From assembly GCA_029974035.1 (NCBI GenBank), contig JARKQG010000071.1, positions 1 to 20,337 on the forward strand: DNA of 20,337 bases, in the 5' to 3' direction. Under the pieces are notes generated by a model. That model was not told the DNA's origin and ran no database searches. It saw only the letters and a list, made by a program, of their open reading frames with translations. Shown piece after piece: positions 1 through 7,774 of this stretch. How positions within the stretch are numbered: the first letter of the stretch is position 1; the number at the start of each line of letters is the position of its first letter. A program made the translations under genes and the position numbers. This DNA is from Eubacteriales bacterium. Its GTDB lineage: Bacteria > Bacillota_A > Clostridia > Christensenellales > Aristaeellaceae.

Positions 1-95
1 GTCAGGATTTCGCCCAGCGTGCCGAAGAGCAGCGGAACGCCCGCCAGCATGGCCGCGAACAGGAATTTGACAAAGTAATCCATCGCGTCGTTCAC
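1..95 (-). CDS. ABC transporter permease, second subunit (partial, 5' end only)
   Basis: Only about the first 31 codons lie in the window; the gene continues past the left edge. The start chosen is the GTG at 95-93, which overlaps the TGA of the preceding permease as GTGA and lies about 9 bases after an AAGGGGGG ribosome binding site. An in-frame ATG at 83-81 (giving MDYFVKFLFAAMLAGVPLLF...) is the alternative start. The visible protein is hydrophobic and ends near a GTLGEILT segment, as expected for the N-terminus of a BPD_transp_2 permease. Importers of the BMP/Yuf nucleoside type have the order ATPase, permease, permease, so position supports the call. Substrate cannot be read from this fragment. 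Confidence 0.75.
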   Translation of the reverse strand, partial: MNDAMDYFVKFLFAAMLAGVPLLFGTLGEIL

Positions 96-1177
96 AGCTT
101 GACGCCCCCCTTCCGGCCCCAGATCACCTTGTAGTTGATGAAGAACTCGGCGCCCAGCACGAAGAACAGGATAATGCCCTGAAACACCTCCGACGTGGAC
201 GGCGAAATGTTGTAGATGGAGCGGATGGTGCCCGAGCCCTTCTGCAGGCAGGCGAAGAGCATCGATACGATCAGGATGGCGAGCGGATTCAGCTGGGACA
301 GCCAGGACACGGTGATGGCGGTAAAGCCGACGCCGCCGGCGACGGTCTCCGTCAGCGTTCGGTCCGCGCCGGAGGCTTGCAGCATGCCCGCCAGGCCCGC
401 GATGGCCGCGGACAGAAACATCGTGCGCAGGATGATCTTCTTCACATTCATGCCGGCGTAGCGGGCGGTATTCTCGTTTTCGCCCACGACGGTCAGCTCG
501 TAGCCCTGCTTGGTGCGCTTGAGATAGACGTACACCAGCACCACCAGAACGAGGGCCACGATCCAGCCCGCGTGTATGCCCAGAACCTGCGGCATGCGCG
601 CGGCCTTGTCAAACATCGGCACCTTGGGGAAGCCGCTCCTGGGGTCCCGCCAGGGGCCCTCGCGCATCAACTGGATGACGAAGATCGCGATGTAGTTCAT
701 CATCAGCGTAAACAGCGTCTCGTTGGTGCCGAAGCGCGCCTTGAACCAGGCGGGGACGAGGCCCCACAACCCGCCCGCGAGAAAGCCCGCCGCCGCCATC
801 GCAGTCAAAAGCAGCGGCTGCGGCCAGTCCGCAAACGTCAGCGCGAAGAACGAGGCCGCCACCGCGCCGATGGAGATCTGGCCTTCCGCGCCGATGTTCC
901 AGAAGCGCATCTTGAACGCCAGCGTCACGCCCAGGGACGTGATACACAGCGGGATCGCGATTTTGATGGTTTCGCGCAGGTTGCTGGCGGTGCCCACGGC
1001 GCCGCTCACCATCGTGCCGTACACGGGGAAGGGATTGAATCCCACCGCCATTAGGAAAAGCCCGCCGGTGGCCAGCGCCATGAGGATCGCCAGCAGGCGG
1101 TACAGCGCCGCGCGCCAGGGGTCGATGGAAACGCGCTGTACGATGTGGGTGCGCACCCTCACCTCGGAATCGCGCAT
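92..1177 (-). CDS. ABC transporter permease (BMP/nucleoside-type importer, YufP-like)
   Basis: A 361-residue membrane protein with about eight to ten hydrophobic segments, of the BPD_transp_2 (LivH/LivM-like) permease family. It forms half of the membrane channel of an ABC importer, paired with the ATPase upstream and the second permease downstream. Sequence signs include the GAEGQISIGAVAASFFAL stretch and the NETLFTLMMNYIA region, both typical of the permease beside a BMP-type binding protein; related systems import nucleosides. The ATG at 1177-1175 was chosen because AAGGAGG lies 9 bases before it. The frame stays open to 1300, but that extension is Arg/Gly/His-rich and overlaps the ATPase gene. 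The gene overlaps the ATPase stop by 19 bases and the next start by 4, so translation is probably coupled. Substrate is inferred from family only. Confidence 0.88.
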   Translation of the reverse strand: MRDSEVRVRTHIVQRVSIDPWRAALYRLLAILMALATGGLFLMAVGFNPFPVYGTMVSGAVGTASNLRETIKIAIPLCITSLGVTLAFKMRFWNIGAEGQISIGAVAASFFALTFADWPQPLLLTAMAAAGFLAGGLWGLVPAWFKARFGTNETLFTLMMNYIAIFVIQLMREGPWRDPRSGFPKVPMFDKAARMPQVLGIHAGWIVALVLVVLVYVYLKRTKQGYELTVVGENENTARYAGMNVKKIILRTMFLSAAIAGLAGMLQASGADRTLTETVAGGVGFTAITVSWLSQLNPLAILIVSMLFACLQKGSGTIRSIYNISPSTSEVFQGIILFFVLGAEFFINYKVIWGRKGGVKL

Positions 1178-2703
1178 TTGGCGTCGCCTCCTTCCAGAGC
1201 GCATCCGGTCATCATCAGGCCCAGTTGTTCCTTCGTGACGTCCTTGGCGTCCACAAGGCCCGTCACGATGCCGCCGCACATGACCATGATGCGGTCGCAC
1301 AGCTCAAGCAGCACGTCCAGGTCCTCGCCGATGAAGAGAACCCCCACGCCGCGCGCCTTCTGCTCGTTGAGCAGGCGGTAGATTGTCATGGATGAATTGA
1401 TGTCAAGGCCGCGCACCGGGTAGGCGGTGATGAGGATTTTTGGATCGGAGGCGATCTCGCGGCCCAAAAGCACTTTCTGAACATTGCCGCCGGAGAGCCG
1501 CTTCACCGGCGTGTACACGTCCGGCGTCATGATGGAGAGCCGTTCGATCAGCTGGTTGGACAGGGTCCTGGCGGGCCGCCGGTCCAGGAGCGGCGCGCGC
1601 TGGTCCTGGTATTTTTTGAGCAGCATGTTGTCCACCATGCCCATCGAACCCACCAGGCCCATGCCCAGCCGGTCCTCCGGCACGAAGCTCATGGCCACGC
1701 CGCGGGCCGCGATTTCGCGGGGCGAAAGGCCCCGAAGCTCCTCGCCCTCAAACCTGATGGAGCCGCCGGAGGCGGGCTGCAGCCCGGCGATGGCTTCGCA
1801 CAGCTCCTTCTGGCCGCTGCCGGCCACGCCGGCCACGCCCAGGATCTCGCCGCTCATCAGGGTGAAGGAGATATCGCACAGCGGCTTGTTCCTCTCGGTG
1901 GCGGCGACGCGCAGGTTCTCCACCGCCAGCGCGGGCCTGGGGTTCACCGGTTCCGGCCGGGCGATGGACAGGTCCACCGCACGGCCCACCATCTGTTCGG
2001 TCAGCGAGCGCGCGTCGGCGTCCTTTGTCTCGACGGTGCCCACCACCTCGCCCTTGCGCAGCGTGATCACCCGGTCGGAGATGGCCAGCACCTCGTTGAG
2101 CTTGTGGGTAATGATGATGACCGCGCAGCCCTCGTCCCGCATCTTGCGCAAAATGGCAAAGAGCTTGTCGATCTCCTGGGGCGTCAAAACCGCCGTGGGC
2201 TCGTCCAGGATCAGAATGCGGGAGCCCCGGTAGAGCACCTTCAGGATCTCGACGGTCTGCTTTTCGCCCACCGACAGCGTGTAGATTTTGCTGGAGGGGT
2301 CCACCGCCAGGCCAAAGCGCTTGGAGATGGTGAGGATGTGCTCGTTCAACTGGGCCTTGGTGCGGCGGTCGCCCCGGGTGCCCATGACGATGTTCTCGGC
2401 TACGGTCAGGATGTCCACAAGCTTGAAGTGCTGGTGGATCATGCCGATGCCCAGGCGGATCGCGTCGGCGGGGGAGTGGATGGTGACGCTCTGGCCGTTT
2501 ACGTGGATTGTGCCGCTGTCCGGCGCGTACATGCCGCCCAGCATGTTCATCAGCGTCGTCTTGCCGGAGCCGTTTTCGCCCAGGAGTGCCAGTATTTCGC
2601 CGTTGTACAGTGTCAGGTTGATGTTCTGGTTCGCCTTGACCGTCCCGAACGATTTGGAAAGGCCCCGCAACTCCACCGCGGGCCGCCTTTCATCCTGGAG
2701 CAA
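1159..2703 (-). CDS. ABC transporter ATP-binding protein with two nucleotide-binding domains (YufO-like)
   Basis: About 514 residues forming two fused ATPase domains that power a BMP/nucleoside-type importer. Domain 1 is canonical: Walker A GENGSGKT at about 42-49, Q-loop Gln near 91, signature LSVGEKQ near 143-149, Walker B ILILDEP near 163-169 and the switch His near 200. Domain 2 is degenerate, as is usual in this family: GVAGSGQK near 292-299 replaces a normal Walker A, LSGGNVQ lies near 403-409, and the Walker B region reads ILITAYPVRGLD, lacking the catalytic Asp-Glu pair. The TTG at 2703-2701 is preferred because it follows AGGTG by 6 bases and lies downstream of a promoter. The frame extends back to a TTG at 2790, but that part contains the promoter. 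GTG 2712 is a weaker alternative. No binding-protein gene lies in this operon. Confidence 0.9.
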   Translation of the reverse strand: MLQDERRPAVELRGLSKSFGTVKANQNINLTLYNGEILALLGENGSGKTTLMNMLGGMYAPDSGTIHVNGQSVTIHSPADAIRLGIGMIHQHFKLVDILTVAENIVMGTRGDRRTKAQLNEHILTISKRFGLAVDPSSKIYTLSVGEKQTVEILKVLYRGSRILILDEPTAVLTPQEIDKLFAILRKMRDEGCAVIIITHKLNEVLAISDRVITLRKGEVVGTVETKDADARSLTEQMVGRAVDLSIARPEPVNPRPALAVENLRVAATERNKPLCDISFTLMSGEILGVAGVAGSGQKELCEAIAGLQPASGGSIRFEGEELRGLSPREIAARGVAMSFVPEDRLGMGLVGSMGMVDNMLLKKYQDQRAPLLDRRPARTLSNQLIERLSIMTPDVYTPVKRLSGGNVQKVLLGREIASDPKILITAYPVRGLDINSSMTIYRLLNEQKARGVGVLFIGEDLDVLLELCDRIMVMCGGIVTGLVDAKDVTKEQLGLMMTGCALEGGDAKCAIPR

Positions 2704-2736
2704 ACCGATCACCTGCCCCCCCAAAATAATATCATT

Positions 2737-2765
2737 ATTATACAGGATGAAATGTTTGCCCGCAA
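2737..2765 (-). promoter_or_regulatory. Promoter of the ABC importer operon
   Basis: On the minus strand, TTGCGG (2765-2760), a 17-base spacer and a perfect TATAAT (2742-2737) form a sigma-A-type promoter with a predicted start near 2730, 27 bases before the chosen TTG start codon. An AT-rich inverted repeat (AATAAT, three bases, ATTATT) at about 2726-2740 overlaps the -10 and start site. It could bind a regulator or simply be AT-rich promoter sequence. Confidence 0.65.
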
Positions 2766-2844
2766 CGACATTTTGTGTTGAATCCGACAATTGTGAAAAA
2801 ATCTTGATTCATTGCAATGTTTTTAAAACCCGGACGCGGGCGGT

Positions 2845-2873
2845 TTGACAGCGCGGCGCGGCCGTATTATAAT
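2845..2873 (+). promoter_or_regulatory. Consensus sigma-A promoter of scpB
   Basis: TTGACA (2845-2850), a 17-base spacer and TATAAT (2868-2873) match the vegetative consensus exactly. The predicted start is near 2880, 20 bases before the scpB ATG, leaving room only for the ribosome binding site. The 197-base gap 2704-2900 is a divergent promoter region with no other gene seen in it. Confidence 0.85.
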
Positions 2874-2900
2874 GAACTGATGATTACACCGGAGGGCGTT

Positions 2901-3452
2901 ATGGACGAGGTCAAGCTCAGCCGCATTGTGGAGGCGATCCTGTTTGTCGCGGGGGACCCGGTGAGCGTCCAGGATCTGGCGCACGCCTTCAACCTGACCG
3001 AATCGGAGATGGCGGGCGCGGTGGACCGGCTGCGCGACCATTGCGATCTGGAGGGGCGCGGCATCCGCGTCAACCGCTTCGGCGGCAAGGTGCAGCTGTC
3101 CATCCAGCCGGATCTGGCGCCCTGGGTGGATATGTTCTTGCAGCCCATTCGGCGGCAGACGCTGTCTCAGGCGGCGCTGGAGACGCTGTCCATCATCGCC
3201 TACCGCCAGCCGGTGACGAAGCAGGACATCGAATCCGTGCGCGGCGTCAAGTGCGACTACTCGGTGCAGGCGCTCATGAACAAGGGCCTGATCCGGGAGG
3301 CCGGGCGCAAGGAGGCGCTGGGCAGACCCATCCTGTACGAAACGACGGACGAATTTCTGCGGCACTTTGGCATATCGTCCCTGCGGGAGCTGCCGATGGC
3401 GGCGCTGGGACAGATTTCAATGAACCTGGAGCCGGAGCCGGAAGCGGAATAA
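2901..3452 (+). CDS. scpB: Segregation and condensation protein B
   Basis: 183 residues, the usual ScpB length. ScpB is a tandem winged-helix protein that binds the kleisin ScpA, which bridges the Smc heads in the bacterial condensin acting on newly replicated DNA. The family core is clear: an N-terminal LSRIVEAILFVAGDPV segment, then the LETLSIIAYRQPVTKQDIES and GRPILYETTDEFLRHFGI regions of the second winged helix. The tail is short and acidic (EPEPEAE). The ATG at 2901 follows GGAGG by about 6 bases; an in-frame ATG at 2817 lies upstream of the promoter and is rejected. The partner gene scpA, normally immediately upstream in Bacillota, is absent here. The Smc gene lies about 5 kb away on the opposite strand. 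Confidence 0.95.
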   Translation: MDEVKLSRIVEAILFVAGDPVSVQDLAHAFNLTESEMAGAVDRLRDHCDLEGRGIRVNRFGGKVQLSIQPDLAPWVDMFLQPIRRQTLSQAALETLSIIAYRQPVTKQDIESVRGVKCDYSVQALMNKGLIREAGRKEALGRPILYETTDEFLRHFGISSLRELPMAALGQISMNLEPEPEAE

Positions 3453-3491
3453 AGCGTGCCCCCGAGGCCAAAGGGTCGCGGGGGCGCGCTT
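3452..3491. terminator. Hairpin terminator between convergent scpB and the AEC carrier gene
   Basis: AAGCGTGCCCCCG (3452-3464) pairs with CGGGGGCGCGCTT (3479-3491), 13 base pairs with one G-T wobble, lying exactly between the two stop codons. Reading leftward, the stem is followed by a weak T-rich run (CTTTATT), so it best serves the carrier gene. Rightward there is no clear T run. Confidence 0.65.
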
Positions 3492-4384
3492 CAGAACCCC
3501 AACAGCGTCACCACCAGCGGAATGGTGACGACGCACAGGATCGACGTGAAGGACACCTCCTGCGCCGCGAACAGCGCATCCCGGTCGTACAGCTCGGCCA
3601 GCATCTGGCCCATGATGGCGGAAGGCATGGCGCTGGAGAGCACCAGCGTGCCCGCCGCCACGGCGTTAAGGTTCAGCGCCTGGGCCAGCGCCAGCGCGGC
3701 CAGCGGCATGAGGACCAGCTTTACCGCCGACACCAGCGCGTTTTTCCAGTCCCAGAGCGCCCTGGGCACGAAGCCGGTCATCCGGGCGCCCAGAATCAGC
3801 ATCGCCAGCGGCGTATTCATCGAGCCCAGCGCGTCGATGGGCGCGGACAAAAGGTCCGGCAGGTCCACCCGCAGAAGGAACAGTCCCATGCCGATCAGCG
3901 AGGCCATGAAGCCGGGGTTGATAAATTTCCGCCAGGAGAGGCTTCCGCGGTCGAGCAGCGCGATGCCCACCGTCCACACCACCAGGTTGAACGCCACGAT
4001 CACCGCCGCCAGGTACAGCGCGCCCAAATCGCCGTACACCGCCTCGATGATCGGCAGGCCCATGAAGCCCGCGTTGGGCAGCGCCGAGAGCATCGCAAGG
4101 ATCGGGCGCACCCGCTCGCTCTCCCGGCGGCAGGCCGCATAGACCAGGATCATCACCAGCGCCATGATGGCCGCCGCCATCCACATCACGTGCAGAAAGC
4201 CCGCCAGCGTCGCGCCCGTGTACTCGTGCTGCGTGACCATGATGAGCAGCGCCGGGTTTGTGCCGAAGGTCACCAGATCCGAAATGCCCTTGACCACCGG
4301 GTCGCCCATCACGCCCTTTTTGCGCAGCAGCACGCCCACGCACGCGATGGCAAAGAGCATGAACAGCTGGGGGAGAACGATCAT
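3491..4384 (-). CDS. AEC (auxin efflux carrier) family transporter
   Basis: 297 residues, strongly hydrophobic, with about ten membrane segments in two halves split by a more polar centre (around residues 150-180, LLDRGSLSWRKFINP). The LPNAGFMGLPIIEAVYG stretch matches the conserved Asn/Gly/Pro motif of the AEC family, and the C-terminal half repeats it as SSAMPSAIMGQMLAELY. Bacterial members move organic acids such as malate or malonate, or unknown solutes; the substrate cannot be read here. The ATG at 4384 follows GAAGG by 9 bases. No clear promoter is seen in the 68 bases before it, which are largely filled by the pepF terminator. It may depend on read-through or on a promoter inside pepF. 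Confidence 0.87.
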   Translation of the reverse strand: MIVLPQLFMLFAIACVGVLLRKKGVMGDPVVKGISDLVTFGTNPALLIMVTQHEYTGATLAGFLHVMWMAAAIMALVMILVYAACRRESERVRPILAMLSALPNAGFMGLPIIEAVYGDLGALYLAAVIVAFNLVVWTVGIALLDRGSLSWRKFINPGFMASLIGMGLFLLRVDLPDLLSAPIDALGSMNTPLAMLILGARMTGFVPRALWDWKNALVSAVKLVLMPLAALALAQALNLNAVAAGTLVLSSAMPSAIMGQMLAELYDRDALFAAQEVSFTSILCVVTIPLVVTLLGF

Positions 4385-4400
4385 ATCCGCACGCCTTCTT

Positions 4401-4440
4401 CTGTAAAAACTTGCGCCTGAAGTCTGCGGACCTCAGGCGC
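4401..4440 (-). terminator. Intrinsic terminator of pepF
   Basis: Read leftward, GCGCCTGA (4440-4433) pairs perfectly with TCAGGCGC (4420-4413), with a further GTC/GAC pairing inside the loop, followed by AAGTTTTTA. It lies 13 bases after the pepF stop and is a typical rho-independent terminator, probably ending the long plsX-to-pepF unit. Confidence 0.85.
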
Positions 4441-4452
4441 GTCCGGGTTCCG

Positions 4453-6243
4453 TCACGAAGCGGCCTTTTTGTACCGCGCCAGCAGTGCCTCGAACATCCC
4501 AAGCGCCTTTTCCACCGGCTGCGGGGTGGACATGTCCACCCCGGCCAGCTTCAGCGCGTCGATGGGGTACAGGCTGCCGCCGGCGGAGAGAAACGCCTTG
4601 TAGCGCTTGACGGCGTCGTCGCCCTCCTCGCGGATCATCCCCGCAATGGCCATGGCGGCGGAGAAGCCGGTGGCGTACTGATAGACATAGAAGGCGTTGT
4701 AGAAGTGGGGGATGCGCATCCATTCGTACTGGATGAGGTCGGTCTGCTCAAGGGAGGGGTAGTAGGCCTGGTTGAGGCCGGCGTAGAGGGCGTTCAGGTT
4801 TTCGGCCGTCAGCGCCTCGCCCTTCTCCGCCATCTCGTGGGCCGCCTTCTCGAACTCGGCAAACATGGTCTGACGGAACAGCGTGGTGCGGTAGGCCTGC
4901 AAAAGGTTATTCAGCAGGTAGCTCTGGGCCGCCTTCTCCGGGTGCCTGTCCATGAGGTGCAGCATCACCAGCACCTCGTTGACCGTGGAGGCCACCTCCG
5001 CCACAAAGAGCGAGTACTCCGCCATGGGCGCGGGCTGGTTTTTGGCGCTCAGGTAGGTGTGCAGCGAGTGGCCCATCTCGTGGGCGATGGTCAGAAGGTC
5101 CTCCAGCGTTTCGTGGTAGTTCATCAGCACGTAGGGATGGGTGTCGTAGGTGCCCCAGGAATAGGCGCCGGAGGACTTGCCCTCGTTCTCGTAGGGGTCG
5201 ATCCACCGCTCGTCGAGGGCCCGGCGCAGCACCGCCTGGTAGTCCGCGCCCAGCGGGGCCAGCGCCTCCACCACGAGATCGTAGGCCTCGCGGAAGGGCA
5301 GGTCGATGGCGAATTCGCCCGGCATGCGGGCGTAGGCGTCGTACATGGCCGGATCGGAAAGGCCCAGGCGCCCGGCCTGAAAGCGCATGAGATCGTCCAG
5401 CGCCGGCAGGTGCCGGCGCACCGCCTCGACGAGGCTGTCGTAGACGGCCAGGGGCACGTCGTTCTGGTAGAGGGACGCCTCGAGGGCGCTGCCGAACCTG
5501 GCGGTGCGGGCGGCGAACAGGTCGCCCTTGACCGAGGCGGCGTAGACCGCGGGCACCGTGGCGGAAAAGCGCTTGAACGTTTCGTACATGGCGGTGAAGG
5601 CGGCCTTGCGCACGGCGCGGTCGCCGCTCATCATGTAGTGGATGTAGCTGCCATGGGTCAGCTTCGCCATGCCGCCCTTTCCGTCCGGCACCTCCGGAAA
5701 CTTCATGTCGGCGTCGGTCAGCATGTCAAAGATTACGCCCGGGGCCGCGCCCAGTTCGCCCGCCATGGCCACGATGCGCTCTTCCGCGGCGGACAGGGTG
5801 TGGGGCCGCGCCCGCTCGATTTCGGTGAAGAACATGCGGTAGTCGCGAAAGGCCGGGTCGGCGGCGCACTGCGCCAGGTATGCCGGCGGCAGCGCGACGA
5901 GCTCCGGCGTCATAAAGGCGGCGGCGGTGGAAAACTCCACCGACAGCGAGGCGGCCCGGTCGGTCAGCGCCTGGTAGCGGGTGCGGTTGTTGTCCTCGTC
6001 CCTGCGCATCTTGGCGTAGGCGTAGAGGGCGCCCACGCGCCGCGCGATGCCGTGGTAGTCGTCAAGCGCCGCCATAAGCCCGTCCCGCGCCCCCAGCGCG
6101 CCCTGGTGGCCCGAAAAGGCCCCGACCGACGCACGGCAGGCCTGGTAGGCGGCCTCCCAGGCCTCGTCGGTGGCAAAGATGTCCTCCAGGCGCCAGGTGT
6201 CGGCCTGGACCAGGTCCGCACGCTTTTTAATCGTTGATGTCAA
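4453..6243 (-). CDS. pepF: Oligoendopeptidase F, M3 family zinc metallopeptidase
   Basis: 596 residues, the usual length. PepF is a cytoplasmic zinc peptidase that cuts short peptides inside an enclosed channel. The zinc site is intact: HEMGH at residues 388-392 and the third ligand Glu416 in the FVAEVASTVNE segment, 24 residues after the second His. The C-terminal active-site region (PHFYNAFYVYQYATGFSAA) is also present. There is no signal peptide. The start is the TTG at 6243-6241, placed 9 bases after AAGGAGG; it overlaps the end of the MFS gene by 17 bases, so the two are probably co-translated. A terminator follows. A role in recycling peptides is known for the family, but why it sits below cell-cycle genes is not evident. 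Confidence 0.95.
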   Translation of the reverse strand: MTSTIKKRADLVQADTWRLEDIFATDEAWEAAYQACRASVGAFSGHQGALGARDGLMAALDDYHGIARRVGALYAYAKMRRDEDNNRTRYQALTDRAASLSVEFSTAAAFMTPELVALPPAYLAQCAADPAFRDYRMFFTEIERARPHTLSAAEERIVAMAGELGAAPGVIFDMLTDADMKFPEVPDGKGGMAKLTHGSYIHYMMSGDRAVRKAAFTAMYETFKRFSATVPAVYAASVKGDLFAARTARFGSALEASLYQNDVPLAVYDSLVEAVRRHLPALDDLMRFQAGRLGLSDPAMYDAYARMPGEFAIDLPFREAYDLVVEALAPLGADYQAVLRRALDERWIDPYENEGKSSGAYSWGTYDTHPYVLMNYHETLEDLLTIAHEMGHSLHTYLSAKNQPAPMAEYSLFVAEVASTVNEVLVMLHLMDRHPEKAAQSYLLNNLLQAYRTTLFRQTMFAEFEKAAHEMAEKGEALTAENLNALYAGLNQAYYPSLEQTDLIQYEWMRIPHFYNAFYVYQYATGFSAAMAIAGMIREEGDDAVKRYKAFLSAGGSLYPIDALKLAGVDMSTPQPVEKALGMFEALLARYKKAAS

Positions 6244-7690
6244 GGTTTGCGCCCTCCTTTTCCTGTTTTCTCATTTGCTTGCGTATGCGCCTGCGGCGCA
6301 TGGTGACCTCCACCTCGTGGACGTAGCGCCGCGCCGCGCGCGCCATGTCCCCGGCAACGGCGCCGGCGCTGGCCGCGCCCTCCTCGTGGATGCGCGGCAG
6401 CAGCAAGAGCGCCGTGAGGAAGCGCAAAAGGCCCGACAGCGCGAACAGCACGTTGTACCGCGAGATGGGCGTGCCCATAATCACCCAGTGGTAGGCTTCC
6501 ACGCGGTACATGACGTTATCCAGCAGCCATCCGCCCGCGGTGGAGCCCAGCGCCAGCCCCATCAGCTGCGTGAAGAAAAAGTACAGCGCAATGTACATGG
6601 AGCGGTTTTCGCCCTTGGCCTGGGCCATGAAAAGGTTCTGAGCGCCCAGGTCGATGGACACGTAGGTCAGGCCGCTGAGGGCGTTGACCAGCGCCACCGC
6701 CCACACCATGCGCGGGCCGATCAGCGCCCAGAGGATCGGGACAAAGGAGGTCAGAAAACCGCCCACCGTCAGCACCGGGCGGCTGCCGTAGCTGTCCAGC
6801 GCCGCGCCCCATCGGGAAACCACCAGCACCAGAAACAGGTTGCTGACAATCTGGCCCGAAACGGTGATTTCAAAGTTGGACATGCGCATGTTTTCCAGCA
6901 TGTATACGTTGAAGTAGGGCGCCACGATCTGCACCGAGAACATCCAGGCCGTCAGCGCCAGCACCGTGCGCATGTAGCGGCGGTCGCTCAGAACGGGGCG
7001 GATCATCTGCAGGAGGTTATTTTTGACCGCGGGCGCGCGCATCGGCGGCAGGCGCATCAGCGCAAAGGAGGCGATGTCCAGCGCGCCGGCGGTCCCGGCG
7101 ATGGCGAACACCACCGCGTAGCCGGTGTAGCCGGGCAGCGCGTCCAGCAGCACGCCGATCAGAAAGCCGAAGATCATGCCCACCAGGGTGGAGACGCGGC
7201 TGCGCACCGCGAAATACCGGCCCCGGATCCGAAGGGGGATCACATCGGAGCAGATGGAATAGAAGGCCACGTTGATGAAGGGCCCCGCCACCGAGCTGAC
7301 CAGCACCATGACCAGCGCCGCCCAGATCCGCACGCTGCCCTCCGAAAAGGGAAAGAGGAAGGGGATCAGCCCGAAGGGAATCCACACCAGCCGCTGCAAA
7401 AGGCCGAAGGTCAGCATCATGGACTTGCGCTTCAGGGTGCGCTCCAGCACGTAGGAGGCCAGCAACTGAAAGGCGTTGGCCAGCGGCGGCAGCGCCATGA
7501 TGAGGCCGTAGAGAAAATCGGATGCGCCCAGCGCCTTGACATAGCCGCTGATGGCGACGCCCGTGGAAATGTTGGCCCACACCACGCCGCCCGCCACGCC
7601 GGCGATCATAAGGCGCAGCGTGCGGATGATTTCGGCCTCGAGGCCCCGCTCGTCAAACAGCTCCACGCGGCGGAAAAACCGGGGTTTCAT
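6227..7690 (-). CDS. Major facilitator superfamily transporter
   Basis: 487 residues with about twelve hydrophobic segments in two six-helix halves, consistent with an MFS secondary transporter in the cytoplasmic membrane. Signs include VIPLRIRGRYFAVRSR after the fourth or fifth segment (a loop 4-5 type basic motif) and DSYGSRPVLTVGG at the start of the second half. The C-terminus, from about residue 440, is a long hydrophilic tail with a very basic patch (MRRRRIRKQMRKQ near 464-476), which is unusual and may contact membrane or nucleic acid. The ATG at 7690 follows GAGGTG by 5 bases. The substrate is unknown. No convincing promoter or terminator is seen in the 84 bases between ftsY and this gene, so transcription from the ftsY unit is likely. 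Confidence 0.85.
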   Translation of the reverse strand: MKPRFFRRVELFDERGLEAEIIRTLRLMIAGVAGGVVWANISTGVAISGYVKALGASDFLYGLIMALPPLANAFQLLASYVLERTLKRKSMMLTFGLLQRLVWIPFGLIPFLFPFSEGSVRIWAALVMVLVSSVAGPFINVAFYSICSDVIPLRIRGRYFAVRSRVSTLVGMIFGFLIGVLLDALPGYTGYAVVFAIAGTAGALDIASFALMRLPPMRAPAVKNNLLQMIRPVLSDRRYMRTVLALTAWMFSVQIVAPYFNVYMLENMRMSNFEITVSGQIVSNLFLVLVVSRWGAALDSYGSRPVLTVGGFLTSFVPILWALIGPRMVWAVALVNALSGLTYVSIDLGAQNLFMAQAKGENRSMYIALYFFFTQLMGLALGSTAGGWLLDNVMYRVEAYHWVIMGTPISRYNVLFALSGLLRFLTALLLLPRIHEEGAASAGAVAGDMARAARRYVHEVEVTMRRRRIRKQMRKQEKEGANLDIND

Positions 7691-7774
7691 GGTTGCACCT
7701 CGAAAGGAAGGGCGTCGGGTGTGACAAGCCTGCCGTGATGGGATATCGCCGCTTCCGATTCTCGCGAATCCGCG

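Noticed and set aside
3041..4420. A 459-codon plus-strand frame overlapping scpB and lying opposite the AEC carrier gene.
   Set aside because: It overlaps scpB in another frame, passes through the convergent terminator and has low-complexity Arg/His/Gln composition.
4411..7738. Long plus-strand open frames opposite pepF and the MFS gene.
   Set aside because: They have no ribosome binding site or family motif, and the opposite strand encodes clear proteins with an intact zinc site and membrane segments.
7757..7770. Small hairpin GATTC/GAATC between ftsY and the MFS gene as a terminator.
   Set aside because: The stem is only 5 base pairs and no T run follows.
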